From Brachionus rotundiformis (taxonomy: Eukaryota > Rotifera > Eurotatoria > Ploima > Brachionidae), in contig JAESIW010000115.1 in NCBI GenBank assembly GCA_016802295.1, positions 1,789,995 through 1,853,994 of the forward strand: a DNA stretch of 64,000 nucleotides. The letters run 5' to 3'. How positions within the stretch are numbered: the stretch's first letter is position 1; the number at the start of each line of letters is the position of its first letter. The position numbers and the translations under genes are program-made. Below the pieces are notes generated by a model. It worked only from the letters and a program-made list of their open reading frames with translations, did no database searches and had not been told where the DNA came from. Of this stretch, positions 1 to 15,000 are shown in pieces.

Positions 1-3000
1 CAAAAGTTACTTTGGCAAAACAAAGACTGGGACCCACGATTCAAGAAGAGTCAAAAATTATCATTGAAGTACTTATTTGATTAGAATATATTTTTAATAT
101 ATATATTTTTTTTAATATAATTTAGGATTTGAAAAAATTTTCAACTGTGATTAACAACTTGCTCAATGATATAATGAACTCTTATGTTTTTGATAGAGGA
201 TGTGAATACGATAGAGCATTTAAACTAATCGAGTCATTCAATGAAAAATATGACAGTCTTCAGAATCAAGCCGAAGATTTAAAACAACTTCAAGAGCTTC
301 TTGAATCAGATGTGGTTGATTTTGGAATATTAATTCAGTCCAAAGCAACACTAATTATTCTTAAGCAAACTTGGAAAACTATTAAGTTAGTTTTTTTAAT
401 AATATGATTAACATTTAATTGTAAATATTTTTTAAAGAGACATACGCTGTCGACACAATGAATGGAAATCGATTCGATGGCAAAAGGTGAACATAAAATT
501 GGCTCAAGATGAAACTGACAAACAATTGGAAATGCTTGATAGCTTACCAGTTGAGGCGCATGTATGGGATGCTTACATTGGAATTGTAGCTGACATAAAT
601 AATATAAAAGTAAGAGTATTTATATAATCAGGCCAAAGTCTATTTTTTTCTATTAATGCTAGAATTGTTTACCTATCATCGAAGAGATAGCTAATCCAGC
701 TATGAGAACCAGACATTGGAAGCAGCTGATTCGTATATCTGGAGGAACAAATTTAGTTGACAATGAAACTTTAAAAATGCTCACATTTGGTCAATTATTG
801 GACTTAAATTTACATAACCATGTTGAAGAGGTCAAATTAATTGTCCAAAAAGCAGTGAAAGATTTGAGTATTGAACAAACCATCAAAACTTATGAAGAAA
901 TTTGGCTGAGCAAAGTGTTTATGCTCAAAATTTATGCTTATCCGAGATCGGATTCTTCGGATAAAATTCTAAATGAAGAAGATGTATTTAATTACCTGAA
1001 TTTAAAATAAATAATTTAATCAATTTTTTAAGGATAAATCGTCACATGATCGTAGATCCTCACAATCGCGTATTGGAATGTTTCCTGCAATGTCAACTAA
1101 AAGCACTAAACGACTCAGTATTGGTTCTTTACCACAATCTTTAATCGGAGTCGAGCCATTATCTGTAAAAAAAATTTATTTTAAAAAAAGCCCGACCAAA
1201 ATAAATCTAAGAAAATTATATTAATTGAAAAATATCTTTTTATAATTTTAAATTTTATTAATTTCTAAAAGTTTACAAATTAATATTTTTTTTAAAATTA
1301 GATTATTAAAATACAATTAAAAAAATAAGGCTGATAAAATTTTTACTCTGAACTGGTTAGGGTTAGGGAAACCCATCTAGGGGTTAGGGTTTTTTTATCT
1401 TGTTAATCTGGAGAGTGACTTTTGTCTTTTCTTTAAAAGGAAAACGACCCCGTTTATCTGTTTGAAAATGCTGAACAACTGTTTGCTGAATTGGAACATC
1501 ACCAAATAGTACTTGAGGAACTATTACAAAATCAATCAGCAGGCTCGTTTTATGACGAAATAATAAAATGGCAGAATACTTTGCAGAATATTGAAGCTAT
1601 TTTATATGAATGGAACAAAGTTCAGCTGAAATGGAAAAGATTAGAACCAGTATATTTAAAATTTTTGAAATTTATATAAAAGATTGTTGCCAATTTAGAT
1701 CTATTCATCTTACGAAATTCATACAATTTTGCCTCAAGACTCAACAAATTTTTACAAAACAGATAAAGACTTTAGGACCCTGATGAAAGCAACACATCGC
1801 AACCCGAATATCTTAAAATGCTGCCAGAGAAAAAGTAAACCATCCCTTATTGATTATAAACAACTAACATGTCATTTGATTTTAGATATCTTGAATATAT
1901 TGAAGCATTTACATCAAAACCTTGAAACTTGCTACGAGTCTTTGATTTGTGAGATGTCCAAAAAGCGCTCTAAATGTCCAAGATTGTATTTACTGACTGA
2001 CGAAGACATGCTTGAAGTGTTGTGCTGTGGTTCCAATTTGGAGAGCTTGTCTGAAAACATTGGTCGCGTATTCAATCAAATAGAAGCGGTCGACATAAGT
2101 GAAGAAAAAAATGGAGAAAAAAAGATCACTGGTTGCTTTGGAAAAAACAATGAATATGTCCAATTTAAGAATGTAATGAAAATTTTTTTGAACCAGTGTT
2201 TTTAATGTTTACCATATTGGCATATTTTTTAGTCTGTCCCATTTAAAGGAAGCATTGAAGAGTTTATAAACACAATTGAAAATGCCATTCCAGAATCTCT
2301 AAAATTTTTACTTGAACTTGCTTTAAATGGAAATCCTCCACCATTTAGTTCACTTTCTGGTAAAAGTCCACCAAAAACACCAGAAACAAAAACTCAAAGT
2401 AAGCTAAAGAGAAATAAATTTTATATCGTAAAAAATTTATGATCTTAAGTGCTGCAAAATCGAGCGCTTCCTTCTATTAGTGAGAACAATGAGTTTCCTT
2501 CAAATCAGCCAGTTTTTTCCTGGCTTTTCCAACATACTAGACAAATTATTGAGCTTAGTTTGAGAATTTTGATTACAAGCCAAATAGAAAAGTGTCTTAA
2601 AGAATCGAAAATAGAAGATCTTAAAGTATGTTCATTATTTTTATCTATTTATTTGATTATTTGATTTAAAACCTTTTTTTATAGAAATTAGAATCTAAAT
2701 TTGTAGATTTGATTGAATTTTATAACAAACAGCTTAGTTTCTACCAATTCAAAAGCAACGCAGATCCCAACGACCAAAAAGAAGAAAGAGCAGACCACAA
2801 GTCGGCTATTATTATGAGCTCAGAACAAAATGAAAAATTCAATTTAGTTATTAAAATTTTAATTTATTATAAAAATTTAATTACTGAAATAGTAACCAAA
2901 AATCTAAAACTGGACTCTATTGAATGGCTAGAAACGCCAAAGTTTTATTTTGTCAATGATACCGAGACCAAAGTCATAATTAAAATTCTAAATTTTGAAA

Positions 3001-6000
3001 TAAACTACGGCTTTCAGTACTATTCTTGGTACTTTGATGATGAGTGCTCAATGGTCTATCAATCTAAACAAGTTAAAGACATTCTTACCCATTTGGTCAA
3101 CATAATACAATCAAAATCAAGCTCACTTGTTCACGGGAAAAAAGTAAAAGGCAAAAAATTTTTCACATTTTTAATTCTAGTTGTTTTAAGAATAAAAGTC
3201 TCCTAAAATGTCTAAGTCAATTTTTAGGCTACGAAAATCATTTTTATTTATGTTCAGAATATACTACAAATGATTCATTGAACAATATTTGTAAAGCCAT
3301 GGTAATATCTGGATATTGGATAACATTTATGAACTTGAATAATCTGTCAATCCAATTGATGAGCGCATTATCCAATGTTCTTACACAGGTCAATGAGAGA
3401 AAAGATTCCATAGTGATTAACAATGACCCATACACGCCTTCTCAAGTCTTGAAAAATGGAACTTTTACATATTTTGCCACAATTGAACCATTCAACTATT
3501 CCAGCATAACTTCTCATGTTGATTCAATGCGAATCACTAAAATTGACCACTACTTCAATTTAATATCAAAAGATTTATTCGAAAAATTTCGAATAGTTAA
3601 ATCGGATTATGAAAATTTAGATAATTATCTTAGCTTAAATCTTATTTCAAACAGTTTTTCTCAACATGATTTACTGTCAAATGAAATATTAAGAATTGTC
3701 AAAATTTATAATAGTATGCTTCAGTCCGATGCAAAAAAAAGCTGTATTTTTACAAAAATAATTAAATTATTTTAAAATATTTATATTTTTAAAAGATGAA
3801 CATTTTTCACAACTTGATTCTCACTTGCTTTCTTTTTTAATAAAAGAAGCTAGTTATCTGATTAACACCAAGACATTAAATACTGATGAAAGCGATTGTC
3901 AATCATCTCCGAATAAAGGTATAATTTATTATTTTTACAGGTTTTGAATGACAATAGTGCTAGGTTGGTAACTTTTCTGGTATTAAGCTAAAGCTTTGGT
4001 CAATCATTACACATCTATTTCAGCTTTTTAAAGTATTATGATAAAAACATTAACTTAATTTCTTTTTTTTAGCGGAAGAAGAAGCTATTGTACAAGTTTT
4101 GAGTAACTATATTCTTCCAAGATTGGATAAAAACAGTGGACGATTGCTTTTCAATTATTTCCAGTCTGTATGGCCAGATGTAAAAATTGCCTATCGAAAT
4201 GAAGCCATTCTCGACAATGGTAAGTTTTTTAAGTATTTTTCCAAATCAAATGAATGAAAAAAAGACTGGCAAAATAAAAAATTAGATAAGAAAGTGATTT
4301 TAAGAGATATTTTTAACCAAAACTTGTTTACTACAACAATTTGAATCAATATAAAGAAAATTAAAAAAAAATAATTATTAAATTAATAAATTGTTTACTT
4401 TTAAAAGTATTTTAGATTACAGTTAAAATACTCGTATCATTATTAAATAGATCTGTAAGCTCTCCAACTAAAGAAATTAGAACTAATTAGCTAAAAACTT
4501 AACTTCTAAGTCCATTAGACTTATATAATCAGAAAATTGAAAAAAATTTATTTCAAAATAATCTGAAATAACTAAAATTGATTTTTTTTTAAAGAAATTA
4601 AATTTTTAAATCTGCCAATATTCTTCGAAAAAGAGACTGCTATGCAAATAGAAGACAAGATCAAATTGAACAGCATACCAGATGCAGTTGTAGTTGCTAC
4701 AAACAAATTAAAACTGGCACCATCAGTTTTATTCCAAACCAAAGTGGTTTGCATAATAGAAAACCTTCTCAAATTTAAAAATGTACTTTTAATTTTGCTC
4801 GTTTTTGGTAAAATTTCACTTTTTGTTTAAAGTTGTTGTTAATTGGAAAAAGTGGCTTTGGAAAAACATCTCTGCTAAAAACAGCAATTGCTGCCTTAGC
4901 CGAACTAGGCTATGGCTTTGATTATCAGCATGTTTTTATCAATAGTTACTCAAATTTAGACCTTTTCGGTCATGTGGTATCAAAATCTGGGTAAAAAAAA
5001 AACATTTTTTTAATATATTTTAATAAAAATTTCTTTAAGATCCATCAAAGAAGGTCTTATACCAAACACGCTTAGAAATTTTGAGAAAAACTCTGACTTC
5101 AATCTTTTACATGTAGTTGGAGAGGTAGCTTAAAAATATAAATATACTTTTATATTATAATTTAAATTTAATTTCTTAAGAGTTCCACTGATAACTTTTA
5201 TCTTTTCGAATCATTATTTAACAATGAACAATTATTTTTGAATCAAAATAGTGAAAAAACTGAACTAAATTTAAATAAATTAAAACTTGTTTGGGAAGTA
5301 AGATATAAAAATGAATATTTTTGATTTATCTCAGACTAATTTATTTATAAATATATAAAGTCGGATGATTTATCAAACATAAGTCCAAGCGTTATATCTG
5401 CATCGAATCTAGTATTTCTTAATGAAAATTTGATATCATGGGAGCATTTAATTGAGTCCACATTTCAAACAATGAATTATGGATCCCAATCTAGTTTATC
5501 TAAGCTGAAAACTGAGCTTATAAGTCAATTAAGGCTTATAAAATCAGAATTAGATTCGAATTGTCATTTTTACTCAAATGTTTTACCAATTACCTTTGAG
5601 TCTAAAATTAGACTAGTTCTTTCTATTCTCAAGGTAAATAAAATATATTTAATTAATCATTATTTTTTAATAATTCTAATATTTTAGAGTATGATTAAAA
5701 ATAATGACCGCTGGGATGAGAGCGATATACCTGGTATTAGCCAGTATTGTATTGCAAGTGGTGTATCAGCAGCCATGACTCAGGAAGGAAGGGATGCCTT
5801 TGATTCGTGGTCGAAACCAATTTTGCACAAATACCCCAAAGAAGGACCAGTATTTAATTTTTGCTTAATTAGTCTAGTGATTAAATTTTGAAAAAAAAAA
5901 AGATTTATGAATATTTTTATGACATCGATTCACATCAATTTCAATTATGGTCCGAGAATATACCATCTTTTAGCTGCCCAGTGCACCAAGGTATACCATT

Positions 6001-9000
6001 GAACATATTTGTACATACGTCGAGCACAATGTTTTTGAGTTCAATGCTCGATATAATGATGAACTTGGACGAGTCTTTCATGATCGTGGGAGAAGCAGGT
6101 ACTGGAAAGACATCTCTCATTTCTGATAAACTCAAGACATCATGCTCTGGTGATTTGACAGAACTGTTTTACATTACAATCAATACAAACCGATTGACAA
6201 ACAGCGCCTACTTACAGAAAAGAATAAACCATCATCTTTCCTGGGTGCACAGTTCTTATTACGTTCCCAAGGGTAATAAGCGGATGTACTGTTTTATTGA
6301 CGATATACATCAGGCTGAAGTGAATGAGTATAATAGACAGACTACGGTGGAATTTCTGAGACAGCATCTAGATACACAGAGAATCTACGATTTTGCCAAC
6401 AAGAAATGGCAAAAAACTAAAAATATAACCTACATAAGCACGTTTAATACGCGAGTATACTCGCCATCGAATTCCGTATCGAACAAAGTTCTAAAACATT
6501 TTCATGTTGTTGCCCAGCACTTTCCAAAGTAAAAAATTTTTTACGATCCTGACCAGACATTTTTATAGTTAAATTATCTTTATAAGTTTAAAATCTTTAT
6601 TATAGAATTAATAATTGTAATACCGTTTTTAAATTTTAGAAATTTTTATATAACTTTTATCATTTATTCTTTTTTTATGTCAAATGTCTGTTTGAAGCTT
6701 TTAAGCTCCATTTTGGTAAATTAAAAATTTTTTTTATCTTTTCAGCAATGCTCAAATACATGGAATTTACACCAAATTATTGTATCGACATTTAATAGGT
6801 GATGTTGAAAATGAATCGAGCAATGCCAAGGTATTGTATATAGTTTCAAAATTTTACTAATAGATATATTAATGATATAATTATTAAAAAAATTCTTGAA
6901 TACAAAAAACAAACCTGAAAATGATGAGTTAAAATATTCTAATAAAACTGTTTTTATTTAATTTTATTTATAATAATTTAATTTAAAATATTTAAGATAA
7001 ATGCCGCAATAGTTGTAAGGCTGAAAAGTCTTCAAACCGTGCTAAAAAATATAATTCAATCATCGATTGATTTGAACCAAAAAATGCGCTCACTTTATCT
7101 GGAAAAATCCCAAAGACTACACTATATATTTACTCTACGAGCTTTGACCTCCCTATTCAGACACATGTGTGTATCATTGACACCTGAATGCTCAAAAGAA
7201 CAGATATTACTTCTTTGGCATCATGAATGCGACTGGTTGTATGGACAAAGAATGATAGATACAGTGGATGTTGAACGATACCAACTAGCATACAAAACAG
7301 TAATAAAAATGAACTTTACTGATCAGCATGAATTGGAACTGCTGAATCGCCAGGTATATTATTCAAATTTGAAAGAGACCGAAAGTGGTATAGTAATGGC
7401 AGGACTCAATGCTCCAAATAGTTCCAACTATGCTACCAATATTTTTGTGGATGGCTACGAACCAACAGATGATATCAGTCAAATCCGGCACTTGATCCAA
7501 ATAGCAGTGAATGAGTATAATAAAGAAAATCAGCGAATATCTATACCTTTGTATGAGTCAACAATTATGCTCATATCACGACTTTGCCATACTACTCAGT
7601 GCGTAGCGGGAAATTGTTGCATCGTAGCTGACGGAGGAATATCGCCTTTTATTCTTCAACTAGTTGCTTCCTTGATGCAATATAGCTTGGTTCAATTTAA
7701 AGCAAGTCAATTTATGTATTCCAAAGAGGCGTTTTTCCAGCAGCTTAAGTCCAGGCTTATTTCATCCTACTACAAAGCTGGAATAAGGGTATGATTTTGT
7801 GCAAAGTATCAATTGGTTTTTCTATTTTTTTCTACCTAAAGGGTGAAAAAGTAATGTTGTGCTTAACTGAAGAAGAAATGGACCAGAAGGAATTTTTAGC
7901 CTATATCACTGAATTTTTGATATCTGAAGAAGTTATGCATTTGTTTACCATTGAAGAAGAGACTACTATTCTAAATTCGATACGAACTCAGGTTGTCCAA
8001 TCTGGTTTAGTCTATACCAGAGAAACTGCTTGGGAATTTTTTGTCAAGTAAAAATTTTGAAAATATATCTAAAATATTTATCATGAAGATATTTTTTTAT
8101 TAAGAAATATTCGTGAAAATACTCGCATTGTCATTGTTTTGAATGAAAATGCCAATAGATTCCAGAATTTGGGTCTTGAAAATCCATCTTTATTTAACAA
8201 TATGGAACTAATATGGATTCAACATTGGAGCATAAAGCAACTAGTTGACAACGCTCTATTTCATTTTAAAGGTTTGTAGTTTGGACCTCAAAAAAATTTG
8301 ATCAATTGTTATATATTACCAAATTGGTTAATTGTGATTATTCTTTAATTTTGGGTTAACTAGAAAGATAGTAAAAAGATCTTTTAATTCTATTCTCAAT
8401 ACAAACTTTTAACTATTTTTAATCTAAATTAAATCATATATATTTTATAAAGTAAGAATTAATTGAATTAAATGGTAAAAAGGAAAAAAAATATATTTTA
8501 TAGTATAATAAACTTAAACTTGTTTAAGTGAAATAATGATTTTTTTAATTAAAACTACATTAAGTCTTTAAATAGCAAATGAGACATAAGTTAAATTGAT
8601 GATAAAAATTTAGATTATTATCTTTTATCTAAAAGCATTTTTAAGCATTTAAACTTTACAGGAAATGAATATTTAAATTTACCGTATTCCCTTGCAATTA
8701 ATAGCCCCCCTAAGAGTCCTTTTTTAAAAGCTGATCAAAAGTGACTTAGTTCTATCTATGTTGCTTTTTTGTAAAACATACTTAAATCTTTATAAAATAT
8801 TTAATTTGAAGAAAACTTTCTTTCGTCTAAGGTCTTCAACAAAGACACGATTTTGTCGACACTTAAATGCAGGGGTATACGGTACATTGTTAAATTGAAT
8901 ATCTTTCATTTTAATAAATATTAAGTTTTTAATTTTCATTTAAATTAATTAAGAATTAAAAAGGTACACATTCGTTTGAATTGATTTTCCAAAACACTTT

Positions 9001-12000
9001 GTGATTTCTAAATCCTCGACAATATCTCAACTTATAACACAACTGATTAAATGAATTGATTATCTATCTTATCTATAATCTTGTTACCTTTTAAGATATT
9101 AAATGGCTTGACTCTTCAATCAAAGAAAACTTGGCTCATTTGTTAGCTTCAATGCATAACTCAATTCGAGAAAATGATACAGGTAGATCAGCTCACTTAA
9201 ACAACATAACCTATACAAAATTTGTCGAAAAGTAGAAAAAAATTAGATTAATTAAACAAATAATAATTAAGTAATTAATTTTATTTATTTGTAGATTCAA
9301 AGAATTATTGATTAGAAAATATAATGAAATCGAGCATTCACATAAAAACGTATGCAGGCTTCTCGAGAATATCCAAAAGCAGCATAGTACTGCCAAAAAA
9401 TTAATGGTCCAACTGCAGCAAGAAAACATGGTTCTCGAAGAAAGAATAAATGTAAATTAGCAATTTTTTAATTGACAAAAAATAACATACTTTAATAATT
9501 AAAGAGTACTAACAAAATGCTGCAACAAATTGGACAAGACATGACAATGACCGAACAACAACTCAAAGTCCATAATATGCAAACAAAAAAAACAGTCCAA
9601 TTAAAAAGAGTAATTTGATTAATTTTCTAATTAAAAAATGATTAAAATTTTAAATTTACAAAATAAAACATTTAATTTGTAATTTTTTACCAAGATTCTT
9701 CCGGAATATCAGTCGGCTCATGAGCGAAATGTGTACAAAACTGTAGCTATAGTAGCCAATACTAAAAAACTAATTCAAAATATAAATATGAACAGTCTCC
9801 AAGAACTAAGAAGTATTCAGAAACCAGATAGTAAAATGGAAGATATTCTTGCGGCAGTTATCATGATACGTAATTAAATTTAAGAGAATAGAAAAAAAAA
9901 TAAATAATTAATCTTGAATTTTTTAGTAAAAAGTCCGACTGCTGATGTGACATGGCAAAAAGGAGCCAAGCGTCAAATGGCTAATTTAGATAGATTTTTG
10001 GAAGAGCTTCAGTCTTTTGACGAAAGAGAAATAAGTGAAAATACCATAAAGCTTCTGGAGGATTTGATCAAAAAAATTGATTCAAATGATTCCAAAGATG
10101 ACTCAAGCCGTGGTGGTCTGCACTTGGAAGCACTTAAAACACTAAATGAATGGATCAAAGGAGTCCTACGTTACCATATACTTATGATAAAGCACGTCAA
10201 GCCATTGCATAAAAAAGTAGAAGAAATAGAAAAAGAAGTTAAAGAAGCTGACCAAAAATTGACCACTTTGAACCGTAAAAGTGAAGCTTTGAACGCTCGT
10301 TTGAAAGACTTGGCGCAAAATTTTGAAGAAGCTACGGTGGATAAAGAGGAGCAAGAGGAGAAAGTTATTAAAATGAAAAACCAACTTCAAACAGCGTCGG
10401 AACTAAATATGATTTTGGCAAAAGAGTTTGACCGCAACATGCAAATATACGAGTCCTTACAAGAAAGAATATTCTGCTTGCCAGGAGCTTGTGCTCTAGC
10501 TTCCGGATTTCTAAGTTATCTTGGTCCATATCAATTCCAATTTAGAAGAATGATGCTTACCTCTTCATGGGTCAAATGTTTGAGTGACCGTGGCCTACCA
10601 TTGGTAATTGACTCATTAAATTTGATTAAAGGAAGGGTTGTTAAATGGCAAATGGATAGTTTGTCCCATTTACTCCCATTTTCCGCTGATGTATCCATTC
10701 CTGGTGAGGAATGGAAGGTTCACTTTGCTTCGGACCAACTAACCAATGAACCTTTCATAGGTAAACAAAATTTTCCATTTGGAAGAGCTTCAATCTTTGG
10801 AATCTTTTTGGTTTGATAATAAATTTTTCCTTAAGTTCCGAGCACTGAGATGAATGAAGAAAATAGACAGGAAGAAGATGATCAAAATGAAAATGAGGAG
10901 AAAGAAAATGATGAGGCAGCTCAAGAACAAAACGAAAATACGAACAAAAATGTAAAAATAGCTGAACCGGAGAAGAATGAAGAAATGCTCAATGACAGCG
11001 AAATGTTGGAAACAGATGCCAAGACACAAAATGTTGATGAATCGACAGTTAAAATTGAAAATAATGCAATAACCACTATGTCTAGATTTTCGGTAATATT
11101 TACTTTCTTAAACAAGACAAAAAATAATAAACAAAAGAAGCAGAAAATTAAATTAATTAAAATTAGATTTTTTTGCAATTTTTTTATGATCTCTAAGTTT
11201 TGTTCAAAAGTGCTTCGTTCTTTTGTATAACATTATCAAAATTACCATTCATGGTTTTGTGAAATTCAGTACAAAAGAACAGAACAAAGTGTAAAAAAAT
11301 TAAATTATTTTTTTCCTAAAAGTTTAAAATTAATTCTGTGAATGCAGATGGTGCAACATTCAAAGTTGCATCAACTGTTAAAGTCTGCAAATGATGTGCA
11401 AAATCTCTGCAAAATGCACTACACTCGATTATATTGAAATTTAATTTCTGCTGAGCTCTGCAAAATTAGCAAACATAGATATTTGATGCAACTTTGAATG
11501 TTGCACCATTCTGCATTTACAGAATTAGGTTTAAACCTTTAGAAAAAAAGTTATTCAAATTTTTTTACATTTCTTTCTGTTCCTGTTGCCATTTTGTACT
11601 GAATTTCACAAAACCCCATTTATCTGATCAAACTTTATATAGTACTTTTTTGGAAGAATCTACCAGCTCCATGGTTCCTAATAGTACAAAACTTTCTATC
11701 ATTCTGAAGCTCTTGAATGTCTTTTATCTATCATCAATTTAAAAAATCAAAAAAAATCAAGTGAAAAATAAATTCCAAAATAAAATATACAGAAAGAAAA
11801 AATGGGTACAATTAATTTAAAAAAAAAAAAAAGCATTTCAAAAGTTCAGAAATTTTTACAATTTAATGTTTAAAATGAAAACTCTTTTTGGCAAAAATTC
11901 AATCAATTTTTGTATGTACTAAGTTGGAATCTTTAACCATTCTTTAAGTAAAATCTCTTTTGAATGCTCATTAGAGGTTACTATAGTGTTTTCCATTTTG

Positions 12001-15000
12001 GCATCATGTAAGACCATAAATTCTCGTTAAATGAAAGGTCACACAATGGCAGAACAAAAATGTTCCGTACTTTGAACCAGGCGCTCACTTAGTTAGTATG
12101 TGCTGAAGCCTCATCTTGTTGAAAGACCAAAGGGTTATTTGTCTGAGAAATTTATTCTTAAGCTCAATAGAAAATATCTTTAAAATTCATAATTGTACTT
12201 TTAAATTAATTAAAATTAATAATTATTGTCTTTAAATTTTAATTAATTATCTATTAATTATAAATTTAATAAAAAAAATGACTGGAAAAATGAAAATTAT
12301 CGTAATTTTAAAGAATATTCAATCGGGTATATGAAAGGTTATTTAAATAAAATCGGACTAGGAAATTTTATCTAATTTAATTATTAACAATATATTACTA
12401 AATAAATTCTTGCTAGAATGAAATAGGAGACTATTATGTCACAGCTTCGAGCTATAGACAATTTGTAATTGCTCTAATACAATATGTGATTGGAGAAGAC
12501 CAATGCACCAAATGGATGTCTGAAAATGCATCTACTTTAGAGCTAGAAAATGGAACAATTATCGAGTTTTCTAGTAAACATCCACCTTTAATATATGACC
12601 CATTTTCAATAGGAACCAATTGGGTCTTAAAAAAGACCAATTTAATTATTGACTTGGAAACAAGGTATCAATATTTATATAAATATTATGCTAGCATATT
12701 TATGATTATATATTTGAAGGAACACTGAAGACTTGTTATCTGTTGAAAAGTCATTCCAATCAGGTGGTCAAACCTTATACACAAACTGCACTGAAATCGA
12801 TTCCATTCTTTTGCCATTAATTTACTTCAAAAATTCAATGAACCAAGTACCAAGTGATGATGGTAAATATTTTTGTCTATAACTTTATTTTCGGATTTTA
12901 AATTAATTGTTTTAGATTCAAGATTAGTTTTTTTCTCCAATAGACGACTATTCTGTAACCCTCAATTTCATATGTATTTCGAAACATCTGTACCATTTGA
13001 TTCATTCAGTCCCAATACTTTGACCTGCACAACGCCTATTTGCTATAGTTCCTCGGTTGAAAATTTAATTGACAAATTTCAGCTTAGTTTATTTGAAAAT
13101 CTTTTCCCAGAAGAGTACAACCAAAGAAAAATACTTCTTGATTGCATTAATGAGTGCAATGACAAATTGAAACAAGTAGATGACCTATTAAAGACCCAAT
13201 GGAAAAAGTGATCTACTTAATTAGATAAAAAAAAATTCTCTTGATTAACTTAGTTCATGTTTCCAGAGATGGTTTTGGTGATGATAAAATTTTGCTTACT
13301 AAATTGGCACTGCAAAGAAAGTACAAGATTGGCGAAGTATTGGAATACTGTCAAGACTATCTCTTAGCAATCAATGAGTTGATGAAAATTGTGGCTCCTT
13401 TGGCCATCAGGGCTTCACTTTTAATGATCCTTTCGCTAAAAATGAAGCTTATTTCAAAAAATTACGAATTTTCCGTAAATTTAATTGAATACATAATAAT
13501 GAATTTGGCTAATTTGGTTAATCCATCCAAACAAGTGAATTTGTTTTTATTTCCAATTTGAAAATATTATTTAATAATCAATTTAGGAGCTTAATTTAAT
13601 AAATCAATTAAAACTGGATGACACACAAGCAAATGAGGATGCAAACGAAAGTCAAGTTAAAGGTAATAAAATTTTATCTTTTTGATAAAATGTTTGAGCT
13701 GAGTTTTTTTGGGCTAAATGTAACAAAATTTATTTAAGGAACGTTCGATGAAAACATTATAAAATTAAAAAAAAGTAACGTTTGGGCTAATTAATAAAAT
13801 TTTATTTGTTAAGTTCATTTTAATTTGCTCTCATAGACCGATAATTTCGCTAATTTTTTAATTAAAAAAAGTTAATATTCTGTTGCAAATTTTTCATTAT
13901 AAAAATTTTTTATTTAATTAACAGCGAAGGATAAAGACAAATCAAAAAGTTATCTTTCAATTGGCAATCATTTGTCCTTCTATAATCATTTTTTTACAAT
14001 CTAATAATCGCTCTTAAGAAAATAAAAAAAAATTTAACTTAATAATTTTACTAATTAAGACATTGAGTCCAAATTACCAACAATTCCATCGACAGATAAA
14101 ATTGTTGGCAAAACAATATCCAACTACAAGCCAGAAGACATTGAACTGTTGACCAAACACTTGACTGATACTTTTTTGAACAACATAATAATGTAAAATA
14201 TTTATTTAAAATTTTTTTTAAAATTAATTTTATTTAATTAAGATCGTTACTTCCTGAGCATCGGCTCTATTTATTAACTCTTATTTGTTTTTATATCAAA
14301 TCAGAAGAGAAAGCTGAGTTCACAGACATGGAGCTAGAATTTCTAATGAGAGGCAAATACAATTCTAACATAAACGTCACTTTATATGATTTTGGTGTAC
14401 CAGAAACGACCAAAGCACCAGTCTGGATCCCGAAAGATAATTTTAATGATCTTTTGGCCATGTCATTACTTCAAGGTGATTTCGACCATTTTGTAATTGC
14501 CATTGTAAGTGCGGAAAAAGAATGGAAAAATTGGTTCCAAAATCCTTTGAGTGCTTCTTTTCCAAAAGTTGAAATGGAAATAGAAAACTCAACAAGTAAT
14601 GTTCAAGATGAAATAGATAAAAACTTAATAATAATTTTTGTTAAGAAACCGAAATGATTGAACTTAATGAGTTTAGGAAGCTTGTTCTTTATAAGGTTCT
14701 AAGACCTGACACATATATCATTGTCCTTAGTGAATATGTGAACAAATCGCTTGACTTTAGACCAAAGGAAATCGATTTTAATTTTGTTTTACAAAATGAT
14801 ATTTTCAAATCAATTATTATCAATATGGGTTCCAAATCGAACATTTCCAACAGCTCAAGTATGAGCAGAATTCACAAGAATCTATTTAGCATAGTCAAGC
14901 AATATAATCAAACTATAATTGCACTCAATTGTAATTTCCTAAGTCTTAGTGAGCTTAGAGTTGCCGTAAAAAATGTTAAAGAAGGCTTTGTATTGCTTAA

